From Lewinella sp. JB7 (lineage in GTDB: Bacteria; Bacteroidota; Bacteroidia; Chitinophagales; Saprospiraceae), in the NCBI RefSeq assembly GCF_024297185.1, contig NZ_JANCTD010000001.1, positions 248,001 through 312,000 on the forward strand: DNA of 64,000 nt. The letters are read 5' to 3'. The notes beneath the pieces were generated by a model. That model searched no databases. It was not told the DNA's origin and saw nothing but the letters and a program-made list of their open reading frames with translations. Below are positions 9,276 through 18,025 of this stretch, in pieces (position 1 is the first letter of the stretch; each line of letters begins with the position of its first letter). The translations under genes and the position numbers were made by a program.

Positions 9276-10507
9276 GAATTGTGTTGTTTAGTGTCTAGTG
9301 TCAGAATCCGTCTAAAGCCAAAAAGAATATTCTCTTTATCTAAATTTTCAGCCGCAAAGATGCGTGCACCACGGCAGTCTGCCGCGCGCGCTCCGCTCAA
9401 AATTTCTCTGAGCCCCCTTTCTAGGGCGTTTATGTCTTCAGGTTCAATGGTTGTTCCAAGGTGGTGTTCCCGCACGACATCGTGCAGGGTAGTTCCGGCT
9501 TCGGCCGTAACCAATGCATGTCCTCCGACGGCCAGTATGTTCGTCAGTTTGGAGGGCATTACCAGGTCGGCCGCCGCTTTTTTCTGTAATACGAGATGGA
9601 CGTCCGCCGCCGCAAGCGAGGCCGCCAGCCGGTTGAGGGGCTGGAGTGGCTTGAAGACGACATTATCCAGGTTTAGTTCCTCGGCCATCGCCATAAGGCG
9701 CGACTTCGCTCCACCTTCGCCAATAATGAGGAAGGTCAGATTCGGAACATCACGGAGACGCTGCGCAACGAGTAAAACATTTTCTAATCCTTGCTTCTCC
9801 CCCAGGTTGCCTGCGTACAGTACGATGCGATCTTGGTCAGTAAAACCCCAATCGCTCCTGGCGGATGCTTCTCGTGATACTGGGTATACGATTTTCTGGT
9901 CCACCCAGTTCGGGAAAAGGACGATATTTTCCTGATTTAGCCCTTTTTTAACAATCTTTCGTACCATACCGGTACTGATCGTCGACACGGCCGTCATCTT
10001 TCCGAGTAACCAGCGCTCGGCCTTTTCCAAAAAGCGCAGCAAACCCTCCTGCCGGATGATGCCCAGGTCGCGGGCGGCATCTACCTGAAGATCCTGAATG
10101 TGATTGATCACCGGCGTACCGTGTATCCACCAGTGGGGCAGTGCCACGAATCCGAGGTGGAAGGGCGGACTGATGCACAGGATCGCGTCGTAACGACGGA
10201 AGTACCGGGGAATCCAGTAGCGCAGTGAGCTGAGCACGAAACTGAATTCGTGAAGGATGCGCTTCACACCGGTGACCTCGCTGGGTACGTAGAGCGGGCA
10301 CCGCAGGACGCGGACGCCGTCCAGCATCTCCTTCCGGTACCCCCCGCGGTAAGCGTCCATCACTTTCCATTGCGGATAGTAAGGCGGAGCGGTGATTACC
10401 TCCACTTCATCACCGGCGGCGGCAAAGTGCGCAGCCATCTCGCCCGTATACTTACCGATGCCGGTCAGTTCCGGGGCATAGTTTATGCCGTAAATCAAAA
10501 TTTTCAC
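9254..10507 (-). CDS. WcaI-like glycosyltransferase, GT4 family
   Basis: Glycosyltransferase of GT-B fold resembling WcaI of colanic acid synthesis. The 417-residue protein begins MKILIYGINYAPELTGIGKY, the family's donor/acceptor start, has YPQWK near residue 47, a middle VLYAGNLGEKQGLENVL (around 240) typical of the C-terminal domain, and VMPSKLTNILAVGGHAL, which takes the place of the usual EGFG-type nucleotide-binding region. The start is GTG at 10505-10507 because no suitable ATG is near; the coding frame reaches back only a short way. It overlaps the downstream sugar transferase by 22 bases. The cytoplasmic product should add one sugar to the lipid-linked repeat unit. Confidence 0.85.
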   Translation of the reverse strand: MKILIYGINYAPELTGIGKYTGEMAAHFAAAGDEVEVITAPPYYPQWKVMDAYRGGYRKEMLDGVRVLRCPLYVPSEVTGVKRILHEFSFVLSSLRYWIPRYFRRYDAILCISPPFHLGFVALPHWWIHGTPVINHIQDLQVDAARDLGIIRQEGLLRFLEKAERWLLGKMTAVSTISTGMVRKIVKKGLNQENIVLFPNWVDQKIVYPVSREASARSDWGFTDQDRIVLYAGNLGEKQGLENVLLVAQRLRDVPNLTFLIIGEGGAKSRLMAMAEELNLDNVVFKPLQPLNRLAASLAAADVHLVLQKKAAADLVMPSKLTNILAVGGHALVTAEAGTTLHDVVREHHLGTTIEPEDINALERGLREILSGARAADCRGARIFAAENLDKENILFGFRRILTLDTKQHNSWKSHPS

Positions 10508-10606
10508 AATAGCAGGACCGGCGGTTACTGCCGGCTTATATAAGGTTCATTATAAACACGCTGGGGCAAAATGGGAAGTCACATACGGGGCGGAACTTCA
10601 CGGTGC

Positions 10607-11215
10607 TTATCTCACCTGATCTAAGCCATTTGCCTGAGATCGGGCGGACTCACCTTCGGGTGTAGTTCGGTCTTTGATCACCCGCGCGGGCGATCCCATA
10701 CAGATCTTTCCCGGTGGGAGGTCCTTAAATACGGAGGATCTGGCACCAACAAGGGTCCCTCGTCCAACGGTAACCCCCGGAGCTATGTAGACATCAGTGG
10801 CTATCCAACATTCATCCGCTATATATATAGGGCGACTGAAGATAGCGAATTCGGGGCTTTCCGCGTCATGGCTACCGGTACAAAGATAGCTCTTTTGTGA
10901 AATAACCGCATTGTTTCCGATGCGAATGTTCCCGAGACTGTACAGGACCACGTCGTCACCGATCCAGGCGTGGTCGCCGATGGACACCTTCCAGGGAAAC
11001 TGGGTGCGTACCGTCGGACGGATGATCGCGCCTTCCCCTACCGCGGCACCGAACCGGCGGAGCAGCCACCGCCGCCAGCCGTACATGAACTGGGGGGAGG
11101 GTCGGAACAGCAGTGCTTCGGTGATCCACCACAGTTGCACCATCCAGGCGGGCTTTCCCCGGAAGCCCTCCGGCATGCGGAACTTAGCGAGCTGTTGGTA
11201 GGTGCGCTGAGACAT
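10607..11215 (-). CDS. WcaF-like O-acetyltransferase
   Basis: Left-handed beta-helix acetyltransferase of the putative colanic acid acetyltransferase (WcaF) group, 202 residues. The N-terminal region includes WMVQLWWITEALLFRPSP, followed by hexapeptide repeats such as IGDHAWIGDDVVLYSLGNIRIG and VYIAPGVTVGRGTLVGARSSV. GSPARVIKDR closes the helix. It should transfer acetyl from acetyl-CoA to a hydroxyl of the polysaccharide repeat. It lies 3 bases after the family 2 glycosyltransferase gene and 99 bases before the WcaI-like gene, consistent with one transcript. Confidence 0.88.
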   Translation of the reverse strand: MSQRTYQQLAKFRMPEGFRGKPAWMVQLWWITEALLFRPSPQFMYGWRRWLLRRFGAAVGEGAIIRPTVRTQFPWKVSIGDHAWIGDDVVLYSLGNIRIGNNAVISQKSYLCTGSHDAESPEFAIFSRPIYIADECWIATDVYIAPGVTVGRGTLVGARSSVFKDLPPGKICMGSPARVIKDRTTPEGESARSQANGLDQVR

Positions 11216-11217
11216 GC

Positions 11218-12147
11218 TTAGACGACGGTTGCGGGCTCCCGGTTGAGAAAGAGGTTTACGTCCAGGTCGTACTTGTCCTTGACCACTTCCTCGAGGGGGC
11301 GATGTTTCATCTCCCGTTTGATCTCAAAAATGGTGGAGTCGACCAGGAAGCGGAACCAGAATCCCTGCAGGAAATGGAAGATAAGCCCCTCCTTACCGTC
11401 CAGGAAGCCCAGCTTGATGATGTACCGGTGAAAGAGGTACATGAAACTGCGCAGGAATAGGGGGGAACGCTGAAACACCCGGCTCTTAAGCCAGCGCTTC
11501 CGCTCGATGGGATTGCCCATCAGGCGGGCGTGTACTTCCCCCGTGTCGGTTTCGGCCAATATGCTCTCCACGGCCTCGAATACCGCCCAGCGGGCGTGGG
11601 AAACGGTGAAATCGCGCAGACTGCTCATCACCCCGTCTTCCAGGTCAGCCCCGTCTCCGGCCTTAGCCGTGGAGCCCTCCACTACGAAGTGCTGGTCGTA
11701 CACCTTGTTTTCGCAGTGCCCCAGGTGGCGCCGGTACAGGCGCAGGTGGTAGATGGGATGGTACCCCCCGTGCTTGATCCAGCGGTCCATGAAGATGGCC
11801 CGGCGGGCAAACATATAGCCGTCCACTTGCGCCCGCTGCGGGTCGAAGGAATCGTTGATCCACTGCGCCATACCGGGGGTCAGCCGCTCGCCGGCGTCGA
11901 GGTGCATCACCCATTCCGTCGGATTGGGAAGATTTTCCTGGGCCCAGTTGCGCTGGGCGGCGTAGTTCTTGAAGACGTGCTGTACGTAGGGAATACCACG
12001 CTGCTCGAGAATGTCGAGTGTACGGTCCTTCGAGTAGGAGTCCACGACGTAGATCGGCGCCTTCACGGTAGCCAGGGAGTCGAGGCAACGCTCGATATTT
12101 GCTTCCTCGTTGTAGGTGAGGATAACGATAGTAAGCTGTTTATTCAT
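11218..12147 (-). CDS. Glycosyltransferase family 2
   Basis: GT-A fold glycosyltransferase, 309 residues from the ATG at 12147, which overlaps the previous stop codon as ATGA; a further upstream ATG at 12177 would add ten residues but lies inside the previous gene. The start TIVILTYNEEANIERCLDSL and the sugar-nucleotide motif MHLDAGE (near residue 100) resemble WaaE/KdtX-type inverting enzymes. Residues 170-250 contain basic and aromatic segments that may associate with the membrane. It is one of several glycosyltransferases in this operon; donor and acceptor cannot be read from sequence. Confidence 0.88.
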   Translation of the reverse strand: MNKQLTIVILTYNEEANIERCLDSLATVKAPIYVVDSYSKDRTLDILEQRGIPYVQHVFKNYAAQRNWAQENLPNPTEWVMHLDAGERLTPGMAQWINDSFDPQRAQVDGYMFARRAIFMDRWIKHGGYHPIYHLRLYRRHLGHCENKVYDQHFVVEGSTAKAGDGADLEDGVMSSLRDFTVSHARWAVFEAVESILAETDTGEVHARLMGNPIERKRWLKSRVFQRSPLFLRSFMYLFHRYIIKLGFLDGKEGLIFHFLQGFWFRFLVDSTIFEIKREMKHRPLEEVVKDKYDLDVNLFLNREPATVV

Positions 12148-13277
12148 GACAGCATTTTTTGGTAGGCAGCTTCCCATTCGCCGACGTTGGCGTGGATGCT
12201 AAATTTCTCCCGGGCCAACCGGAGAGCATTCTTGTTGAGTTCCTTCATTTGGGGGGGGGATAGGGTATGGATGTGATCGATAATACGCGTAAGGCTCTCC
12301 GGATCATTATCGATCCAGTAGCCCGCCTTGTGTTCTTCCAGCACCTGCCAGGGCGTTCCCGTCGAAGCCACCGCCGGGGTCCCCTGGGCCAGTCCCTCCA
12401 TAACTACAATGCCGAAGTTTTCAGTATGCGAGGGCATGAAAGTGAACCAGGCGGCCGCCAGCAGTTCTTCCTTTTCCCGTCCGTCGCGGTGACCGAGGAA
12501 GCGAATTTTGTTGGTCAGTCCCAGTTCCTCCACCTGCTTGACGAGGCCGTAGCCGTAGTCGTTGTAGTAGTCTCCGACGATCTTCAGGGTGAACTCTCCC
12601 CGTAGGAAAGCCTCCGATTTCGCCAGTGCCTCGATGAGGTTTTCCACGGCTTTTTTCGGGTCGATGCGGCCGATGTAGAGGAAGTATTTCTCCTTGGTAG
12701 TCACGATCGGCTCCGGCAATTCCATGTAGTTCGGAATCTGAATGATCTTGGCATCCGCCCCGAAATTGTTGCGGATGTACTCGGTCTCGGCGTCACAAGT
12801 AGAGTGGAACCAGAGTAAATTCTTGTTGACCATTTTGTTGATCATCCAGATGACCGCGGCCTTTTTTTTGCGGGAACGCAGGAGCATGGGCGGATCCAGA
12901 TCGCCGCGCGATGACCAGAGCATGGGCTTGCCCACGAACCAGGAATTGATCATGGCCATCAGGAAGGACGATGGATAACTGATCATCGACAGATGCAGTA
13001 TATCCGCCTTGCGCAGCTTACCGATGGCCCGCGCGATCACGCCCAGGGGTAGGTAGTGGATCGGATTGCGGGTGTAGACCACCGAACCGTAATCCGTGTC
13101 GAGCCAGCGCCCCCGGGGCATGGGCAGCGCCTGTCCGACGTCGGTGGTGGAGATCACCGCCCGGTGCCCCCGGCGGGTCAGCGCCTTAGTGATCCAGTAT
13201 ACGGTATTGTCCGGTCCGCCGGTCTGGGCCGGGTAAAAACTTCCGGTCGGGAAGAGGATGGTTAGTTTATCTTTCAC
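12144..13277 (-). CDS. Glycosyltransferase, GT4 family
   Basis: GT-B fold retaining glycosyltransferase, 377 residues. The N-terminal domain has FYPAQTGGPDNTVYWI (acceptor side), and the C-terminal domain has FLYIGRIDPKKAVENLIEAL and SHTENFGIVVMEGLAQGTPAVAS, the E-x7-E nucleotide-sugar motif of GT4. The start is GTG at 13275-13277, overlapping the stop of the preceding gene as GTGA. That overlap and the 4-base overlap at its own end show a tightly coupled operon. Sugar specificity unknown. Confidence 0.88.
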   Translation of the reverse strand: MKDKLTILFPTGSFYPAQTGGPDNTVYWITKALTRRGHRAVISTTDVGQALPMPRGRWLDTDYGSVVYTRNPIHYLPLGVIARAIGKLRKADILHLSMISYPSSFLMAMINSWFVGKPMLWSSRGDLDPPMLLRSRKKKAAVIWMINKMVNKNLLWFHSTCDAETEYIRNNFGADAKIIQIPNYMELPEPIVTTKEKYFLYIGRIDPKKAVENLIEALAKSEAFLRGEFTLKIVGDYYNDYGYGLVKQVEELGLTNKIRFLGHRDGREKEELLAAAWFTFMPSHTENFGIVVMEGLAQGTPAVASTGTPWQVLEEHKAGYWIDNDPESLTRIIDHIHTLSPPQMKELNKNALRLAREKFSIHANVGEWEAAYQKMLS

Positions 13278-14287
13278 AGTAAGCTGGAGTAAAGGGCGAG
13301 GTACTGATCGGCGATCGCCTCGATGTGGTAGTGGGCGGCGTTTTCGCGTCCCCGCTGAATCAGATCCCGGCGGTACCCTTCGTCTTCAATAACGCGGTCG
13401 ATGCCCCGCCGGATGGCCGCCGGATCGTACGGGTCGACGAGCACGGCTCCGCCGTCACCGGCCACTTCCTGATGGGGAGACAGGCGACTGGTCACAACGG
13501 GGCGACCGGTCATCTGCGCCTCGAGGATCGGCAGGCCGAAGCCTTCGTACGTGGACACAAACGCCAGCAGATCGCAATTAGCGTACCGTTGCCGCACTTC
13601 CTCGTCGCTCAGGCCCGTCGCCCAGTGGGCGTCAATACGATATTCCTCCAGCAACTGGATATCGGCGGGGCTGGGCTGCCCGACGATCTCGAGCCGACAG
13701 GGAAGCCCACGCAGCGCCTCCGCCAGGCGGGGAAGATTTTTGTTGGGCTTCACTCCGATCTGGAGAATCGTAGGATAGTCGACGCGAAAGTCCTTCGGCG
13801 ACAGCGTGAAGGCCGGGTCAACGAAATTGGGAATGACCCGCAGTTTGTCGGCGGGGCAGCGGGTCAGGGCCAGTACTTCCTGGCGGGTCTTTTCGCTGAT
13901 CACGGTCACGGCCGCCGCCCGGCGGGCCGGCCATTCGAAGATCATCCAGCGGTAGAACCAGTAGCGCGGGTGCCACTTGGGGTAGCGGAGTAGGGGGTTA
14001 CAGTCGTGGATGGTGATCACCGTCGGTCGGTGCAGCCGGAAGACGATTGAGTTTACGTCGCCGGTAATGTGGTTGACGGACGGCTGTTCACCGGAACTTG
14101 CCGGCTCCTGCGTCCCCGCCCAGCCTAAGTTGAGCCGCACGTTGGTCGGCGTGTTATTGTAGTGCGGCAGCTCCAGTCGCTTCACGTCGACTCCCCGCCG
14201 GGTGAACACGGCGGTCAGTTGGTCGAACAGCCGCTCGATGCTGAAGGCCGTCGGGTAGGGTTTTCGGTAGAAGAGCCGGACCTGCAT
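13274..14287 (-). CDS. Glycosyltransferase, GT4 family
   Basis: 337-residue GT-B glycosyltransferase. Visible elements are TVITIHDCNPLLRYPKW (near 90), AVTVISEKTRQEVL, ILQIGVKPNKNLPRLAEAL and STYEGFGLPILEAQMTGRPVVTS, the latter being the E-x7-E donor-binding motif near residue 245. It follows the Wzy-like polymerase gene by 4 bases and overlaps the next glycosyltransferase by 4. Probably adds an internal sugar of the repeat unit in the cytoplasm. Confidence 0.88.
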   Translation of the reverse strand: MQVRLFYRKPYPTAFSIERLFDQLTAVFTRRGVDVKRLELPHYNNTPTNVRLNLGWAGTQEPASSGEQPSVNHITGDVNSIVFRLHRPTVITIHDCNPLLRYPKWHPRYWFYRWMIFEWPARRAAAVTVISEKTRQEVLALTRCPADKLRVIPNFVDPAFTLSPKDFRVDYPTILQIGVKPNKNLPRLAEALRGLPCRLEIVGQPSPADIQLLEEYRIDAHWATGLSDEEVRQRYANCDLLAFVSTYEGFGLPILEAQMTGRPVVTSRLSPHQEVAGDGGAVLVDPYDPAAIRRGIDRVIEDEGYRRDLIQRGRENAAHYHIEAIADQYLALYSSLL

Positions 14288-14291
14288 GCGC

Positions 14292-15602
14292 TTACGGACG
14301 ATTGAAACTAGCGATGATGAGCCCGCCGGACAGTACCGAAAAACCCAGCGCCGTAGGTTGACTCCACCCTCCCTGCAACACCTGCAAAAAGCCGAAGCTC
14401 AGCAGCAGGAAGGGAAGGGAGTTGTTGCGGAAGAGGGCGCCGATTCCCGCCAGCATCATCTGCCCCGCCAGCACGATGCGCAGCAGAATAACGATGATGC
14501 CCAGTATGGGGCCCATTTCCCCCGCCACCCGGTTCCACTCCCCTTCGGCGACCAGGAAGGTGCGGCCTCCGGTGAGGATCGTACTGCCGACGTTGGTCCC
14601 GAGTCCCAGGCCCTGACCGTACCACGGCGTATCTCCGGAAGAGAAGGCCTGGATCAGCCCCCCGAGAAAACGTTCTCCGAGGGTGCCTTCCAGTCCGCCT
14701 TCCGACTTGGCCGCCAGCGCGAAACGGGTAGTGAGTACTTCCACGCCGGTCTGAATGAAGCCGAAATTGGACAGGATGGCGATCAGCAGCGGACTGGCCA
14801 CGAGGGCAATGAGGAGGGTACGGATGGAGCGGCCACTACGTAAACTGGCCACCACGAAGAAGAAAACGGTGAGCCCGACCTGAAACAGGTAACCCCGGCT
14901 GATGGACAAAGGAATGGCGGCGATCACGCTTACCGTTCCGGCCAGAAGTGTCAGCCGGTTGATGCGGGAAGGCTCCCCCCAGAAATAGAAGACGTAGGCA
15001 ACGGCTAGTCCGTAAAAGGTCGTAAGGCCATTGGTGAACGAGAAAGTGCCCGACGGGCGGAAATATCCCATCGCGCCGCTGAAGCCCGCCCCCTCCACGT
15101 CACCACCGACGCCGCGGTTGACCCAGGCCGACTGGGGGCTGTAGAATTGCAGACCGATCAGCACCGTGATGAGCGGCAGGAGGTAGACGACGTATCGGCC
15201 CACCCGTTCGACCTCCTTGCGGTCGAAGACCTCCCCGATGATGAAGATGAGGAAGAAGTGCAGCACCAGCGTACGCAAGCCGAACACCGCGATGACCACG
15301 TTGCCGTGCGCGAAGGCCAGGGTGAGGAGCAGCGACAGAATGCCCGCCACCAGAAGCGGCAGGGTATAGATGTTGATCAAACGCCGGCCCGCCTGCCAGT
15401 ACGATGCGATGATCAGTAACACCAGGGGGTCACGGACCAGCAGCAAGGGCGTGGCCAGGCCGGGGAGGATCCACTTCCGGATGGCCCCCTCGAAGATGAG
15501 GAGGAACACGTAGAGGTGGATCATCCGCCGCGTGAAGCGGTCGGCGGCCGCGACGGGAGGTAGCGGGGCAACGTAGGGCTGACTGAAGGAAAGCGCGGAC
15601 AA
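14292..15602 (-). CDS. O-antigen ligase/polymerase-like membrane protein (Wzy candidate)
   Basis: Polytopic inner-membrane protein of 436 residues with ten or more hydrophobic segments and a large periplasmic-type loop (about residues 290-370). The loop region contains GTLGERFLGGLIQAF and YGQGLGLGTN, the glycine-rich pattern common in the O-antigen ligase (Wzy_C) family. Within a capsule locus that has a Wzx-like flippase and Wzc/Wza-like proteins, the best role is polymerisation of repeat units. The frame begins with TTG at 15600-15602; the next Met is residue 27, so the start is uncertain. Sequence identity in this family is low, hence the assignment is by topology and context. Confidence 0.75.
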   Translation of the reverse strand: MSALSFSQPYVAPLPPVAAADRFTRRMIHLYVFLLIFEGAIRKWILPGLATPLLLVRDPLVLLIIASYWQAGRRLINIYTLPLLVAGILSLLLTLAFAHGNVVIAVFGLRTLVLHFFLIFIIGEVFDRKEVERVGRYVVYLLPLITVLIGLQFYSPQSAWVNRGVGGDVEGAGFSGAMGYFRPSGTFSFTNGLTTFYGLAVAYVFYFWGEPSRINRLTLLAGTVSVIAAIPLSISRGYLFQVGLTVFFFVVASLRSGRSIRTLLIALVASPLLIAILSNFGFIQTGVEVLTTRFALAAKSEGGLEGTLGERFLGGLIQAFSSGDTPWYGQGLGLGTNVGSTILTGGRTFLVAEGEWNRVAGEMGPILGIIVILLRIVLAGQMMLAGIGALFRNNSLPFLLLSFGFLQVLQGGWSQPTALGFSVLSGGLIIASFNRP

Positions 15603-15608
15603 GGGGAA

Positions 15609-16838
15609 CTAGGAAAGAATCTTATCAATGGCGGCGGCCAATTCACTGCCGTATACCGACCAGGGGCGCCGGGCGGCGCGGGCGGATGCCGCCCGGCCCG
15701 CCTGCTCGATCTTGTCGGGGCGGGCGAGCAGTTCTTCAATTTGCGTGGCCAGCGCGTCGGTGGAGCCGGCCGGTACCAGAAATCCGTCGCGATCGTGCTC
15801 GATTAGATCGGGGCCGGCGGTCCGTTCGGTCGTGATCACGGGAGTACCCTGGGACATCGCTTCGGTAATTACGAGCCCGAACCCCTCGAAGTGGGAAGGG
15901 AAAACGAGCACGTCGTGCTCGCGCATGAGGGATAAAATCTCCGCATGCGGCAGACTACTGATGTGTTTGTGGTGCGCCAGCGCCTCGTTGAGAGCGGGGC
16001 AGTCCTCCCCGGGCAGCCGGCCGACGACGGTCAGAGCGACGCGATCGCCGAAGGGGCGGACGGCTTCGAACATCTCGGCTAAGCCCTTACGCTGGGAAAG
16101 GCCCCCGACAAAAAGCAGGCGTAGTTTTCTTCCCGTAGCGGGCAGGTATGTACGGTCCCGGACCGGGGGGGGGAAGCCGTAGGGGATGACGTGCACGGGG
16201 GCGAGCTTTCCGGGGTAATCGGCCAGGGTCTGAGCCGTAAAGCTGCTGGCGACGAAAATATGGTCGGCCAGTTCCAGCTCCCGGTCCTTGCGGGCGAGTT
16301 TGGTGGGGGAGTCCTGCATGCCCTTGATGGTCATGGCCCAGTCGGGGCGCTGTTCCACGACTTCTCCGAGCAACCGGCGGGCGGCCCGCCAGTAGCCGAT
16401 GGGCAGGTCGTAGAGATTCAGGATGTCCAGCTCCCGGGCCTCCTCAAAGGTGGTCGCGGCGCCGTCTTCGTAAGCGTACACCGCCCGGGGGCGCTCCCGG
16501 GTCAGGCGGCCGGCTACCCGGCGATCGATACCCTGGTAAACGGCGTCCACGGAAAGGAGCCCGGTTTCGTGACGGGTCAGGCTACTGATTCCGGTCTTCG
16601 CGGCGAGCTGTCGACCGAGCTCCATCCAGGGATACAGGTGGGTCTTATCCTCCAGTTCGGCGGGGAAGGTCCGGCGTCCGAAATCCGCCAGTGGGCCGAT
16701 CGCGCTCAGCGACGCGAAGGTATTGCCCGGATAGGCGGCAATGGCGGTGTGGAAATGACCCAGTAGCCCGGCCTTGTTGAGTCCGGTGAGTGCCGCCCGT
16801 ACGTTGGCATTGCCGGTTGGGTGGGAGAAAGTGATCAT
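15609..16838 (-). CDS. Glycosyltransferase, GT4 family
   Basis: 409-residue GT-B glycosyltransferase. The C-terminal half has LRLLFVGGLSQRKGLAEMFEAV, FPSHFEGFGLVITEAMSQGTPVIT (E-x7-E motif) and AGPDLIEHDRDGFLVPAG. The N-terminal half is unusual: no glycine-rich GG loop at the very start, but TFSHPTGNANVRAAL, which is seen in a subgroup of bacterial GT4 enzymes. It overlaps the preceding gene by ATGA (start 16838) and is 6 bases from the polymerase gene. Specificity unknown. Confidence 0.88.
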   Translation of the reverse strand: MITFSHPTGNANVRAALTGLNKAGLLGHFHTAIAAYPGNTFASLSAIGPLADFGRRTFPAELEDKTHLYPWMELGRQLAAKTGISSLTRHETGLLSVDAVYQGIDRRVAGRLTRERPRAVYAYEDGAATTFEEARELDILNLYDLPIGYWRAARRLLGEVVEQRPDWAMTIKGMQDSPTKLARKDRELELADHIFVASSFTAQTLADYPGKLAPVHVIPYGFPPPVRDRTYLPATGRKLRLLFVGGLSQRKGLAEMFEAVRPFGDRVALTVVGRLPGEDCPALNEALAHHKHISSLPHAEILSLMREHDVLVFPSHFEGFGLVITEAMSQGTPVITTERTAGPDLIEHDRDGFLVPAGSTDALATQIEELLARPDKIEQAGRAASARAARRPWSVYGSELAAAIDKILS

Positions 16839-18019
16839 TTGCTGAGGGTTGCGTCCAGGAGTTGCCGTTCGGAGGGGCGGGGCCCGCCCGTAGCGTTCTC
16901 CAGGTCCGTGATCATCGTCCGGGCAATGCGCGGTACGGAGATCACATTCGTATCCAGGTCACGCGCCGCGAGTTGGGCTGCTTGCAGGGCGGCCGGACTG
17001 AAATCGGAGAGAACGGCGCGATTAAGTTCGGCCCGAAAGAAGCTGGGCGTGGTGTCCGACACGCAGGGAGCCGCGACCGGTAACCGGTGCGTCAGAAATG
17101 CCGCGACGGTACCGCTCTTCCCGATCTCGTGGCGGAGTACGGGCGTCATTCCCAGGTCGGCGGTGCTGAGTTGGACGGATATTTCGTGGGCGGACCGGAA
17201 TCCGATGGGCTTGACGTTTGCCGTAGGTAGCGCCTCGTTCAGTATGGCCGCCGCCGCGCTGACCTTCTTACGGCCGCCGCCGAGTAACAGGATCTCCAGT
17301 GGCCTGCCGGAGTCCGTGAGGTGCGTCTGCAGCGCGGAAAGGAAGTCCGTGACCGGGGACGGCGTTGCCAGTTGACTGAAGAATGCGACGCGGAAGGGCC
17401 GGTCCGTGATCTCCGGATCCGCCGGAGGTTCCGCCGTCCGTCCGATATTGGCGAAGAGCGGGAGGGGGCGGACGGGCGCTCCCTTACGCTGGAGCCGGTG
17501 GTGATAAGCGGGTAGGTGGGTGTGCACGACGGCCGGACGCAGGGCGGGCCCGAGCAACAGACTTACGGCCATTCGTTCCAGCCCGGTCAGCAATTGATCC
17601 TTCAGGTGCGTCCGGGAGCGGGGGGTTACCCACAACTCGTGAAACATGACGTGGCGCTCGGCCGACGTGTCCAGACGCGAAAGGGAGAGCAGCAGGTCAG
17701 CAGGAATACCCTTGCGGTTAAAGGCGTGGGGGACGTACTGCAGGCTGATCCATTCGGGATGAAAAGCGTCGGTAGCCTGCTGCAGTTTGGCGGTACGGTC
17801 GCTCGTCGGCGTACCGTAGGGGATCCGCAGGGTTTCGATCTGTATACCGCTTTCCATCTGCCGGGCGGCAGTGACGGTCGGCACCACCTTATCGTGGGTA
17901 GCGATGAGGAAGACGCGGTATTCGATCCGCTGCAATTCCGCCGCTAGCCGGCGCGTGTAGTCGCCTACACCGTCCTGACCGGGCTCCAGGGAACCGCAGA
18001 GAAAGAGGATACTGCGCAT
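16835..18019 (-). CDS. Glycosyltransferase-like protein, GT-B fold
   Basis: 394 residues starting MRSILFLCGSLEPGQDGVGD, with the GVGDYTRRLAAEL loop typical of GT4 N-terminal domains. The C-terminal domain is divergent: FRVAFFSQLATPSPVTDFL and ILLLGGGRKK, then DLGMTPVLRHEIGKSGTVAAFL instead of a clear E-x7-E motif. It may be active with altered donor binding, or may have lost activity. Gene order and the ATGA overlap with the next glycosyltransferase place it firmly in the polysaccharide operon. Confidence 0.7.
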   Translation of the reverse strand: MRSILFLCGSLEPGQDGVGDYTRRLAAELQRIEYRVFLIATHDKVVPTVTAARQMESGIQIETLRIPYGTPTSDRTAKLQQATDAFHPEWISLQYVPHAFNRKGIPADLLLSLSRLDTSAERHVMFHELWVTPRSRTHLKDQLLTGLERMAVSLLLGPALRPAVVHTHLPAYHHRLQRKGAPVRPLPLFANIGRTAEPPADPEITDRPFRVAFFSQLATPSPVTDFLSALQTHLTDSGRPLEILLLGGGRKKVSAAAAILNEALPTANVKPIGFRSAHEISVQLSTADLGMTPVLRHEIGKSGTVAAFLTHRLPVAAPCVSDTTPSFFRAELNRAVLSDFSPAALQAAQLAARDLDTNVISVPRIARTMITDLENATGGPRPSERQLLDATLSK

Positions 18020-18025
18020 ATCGGG

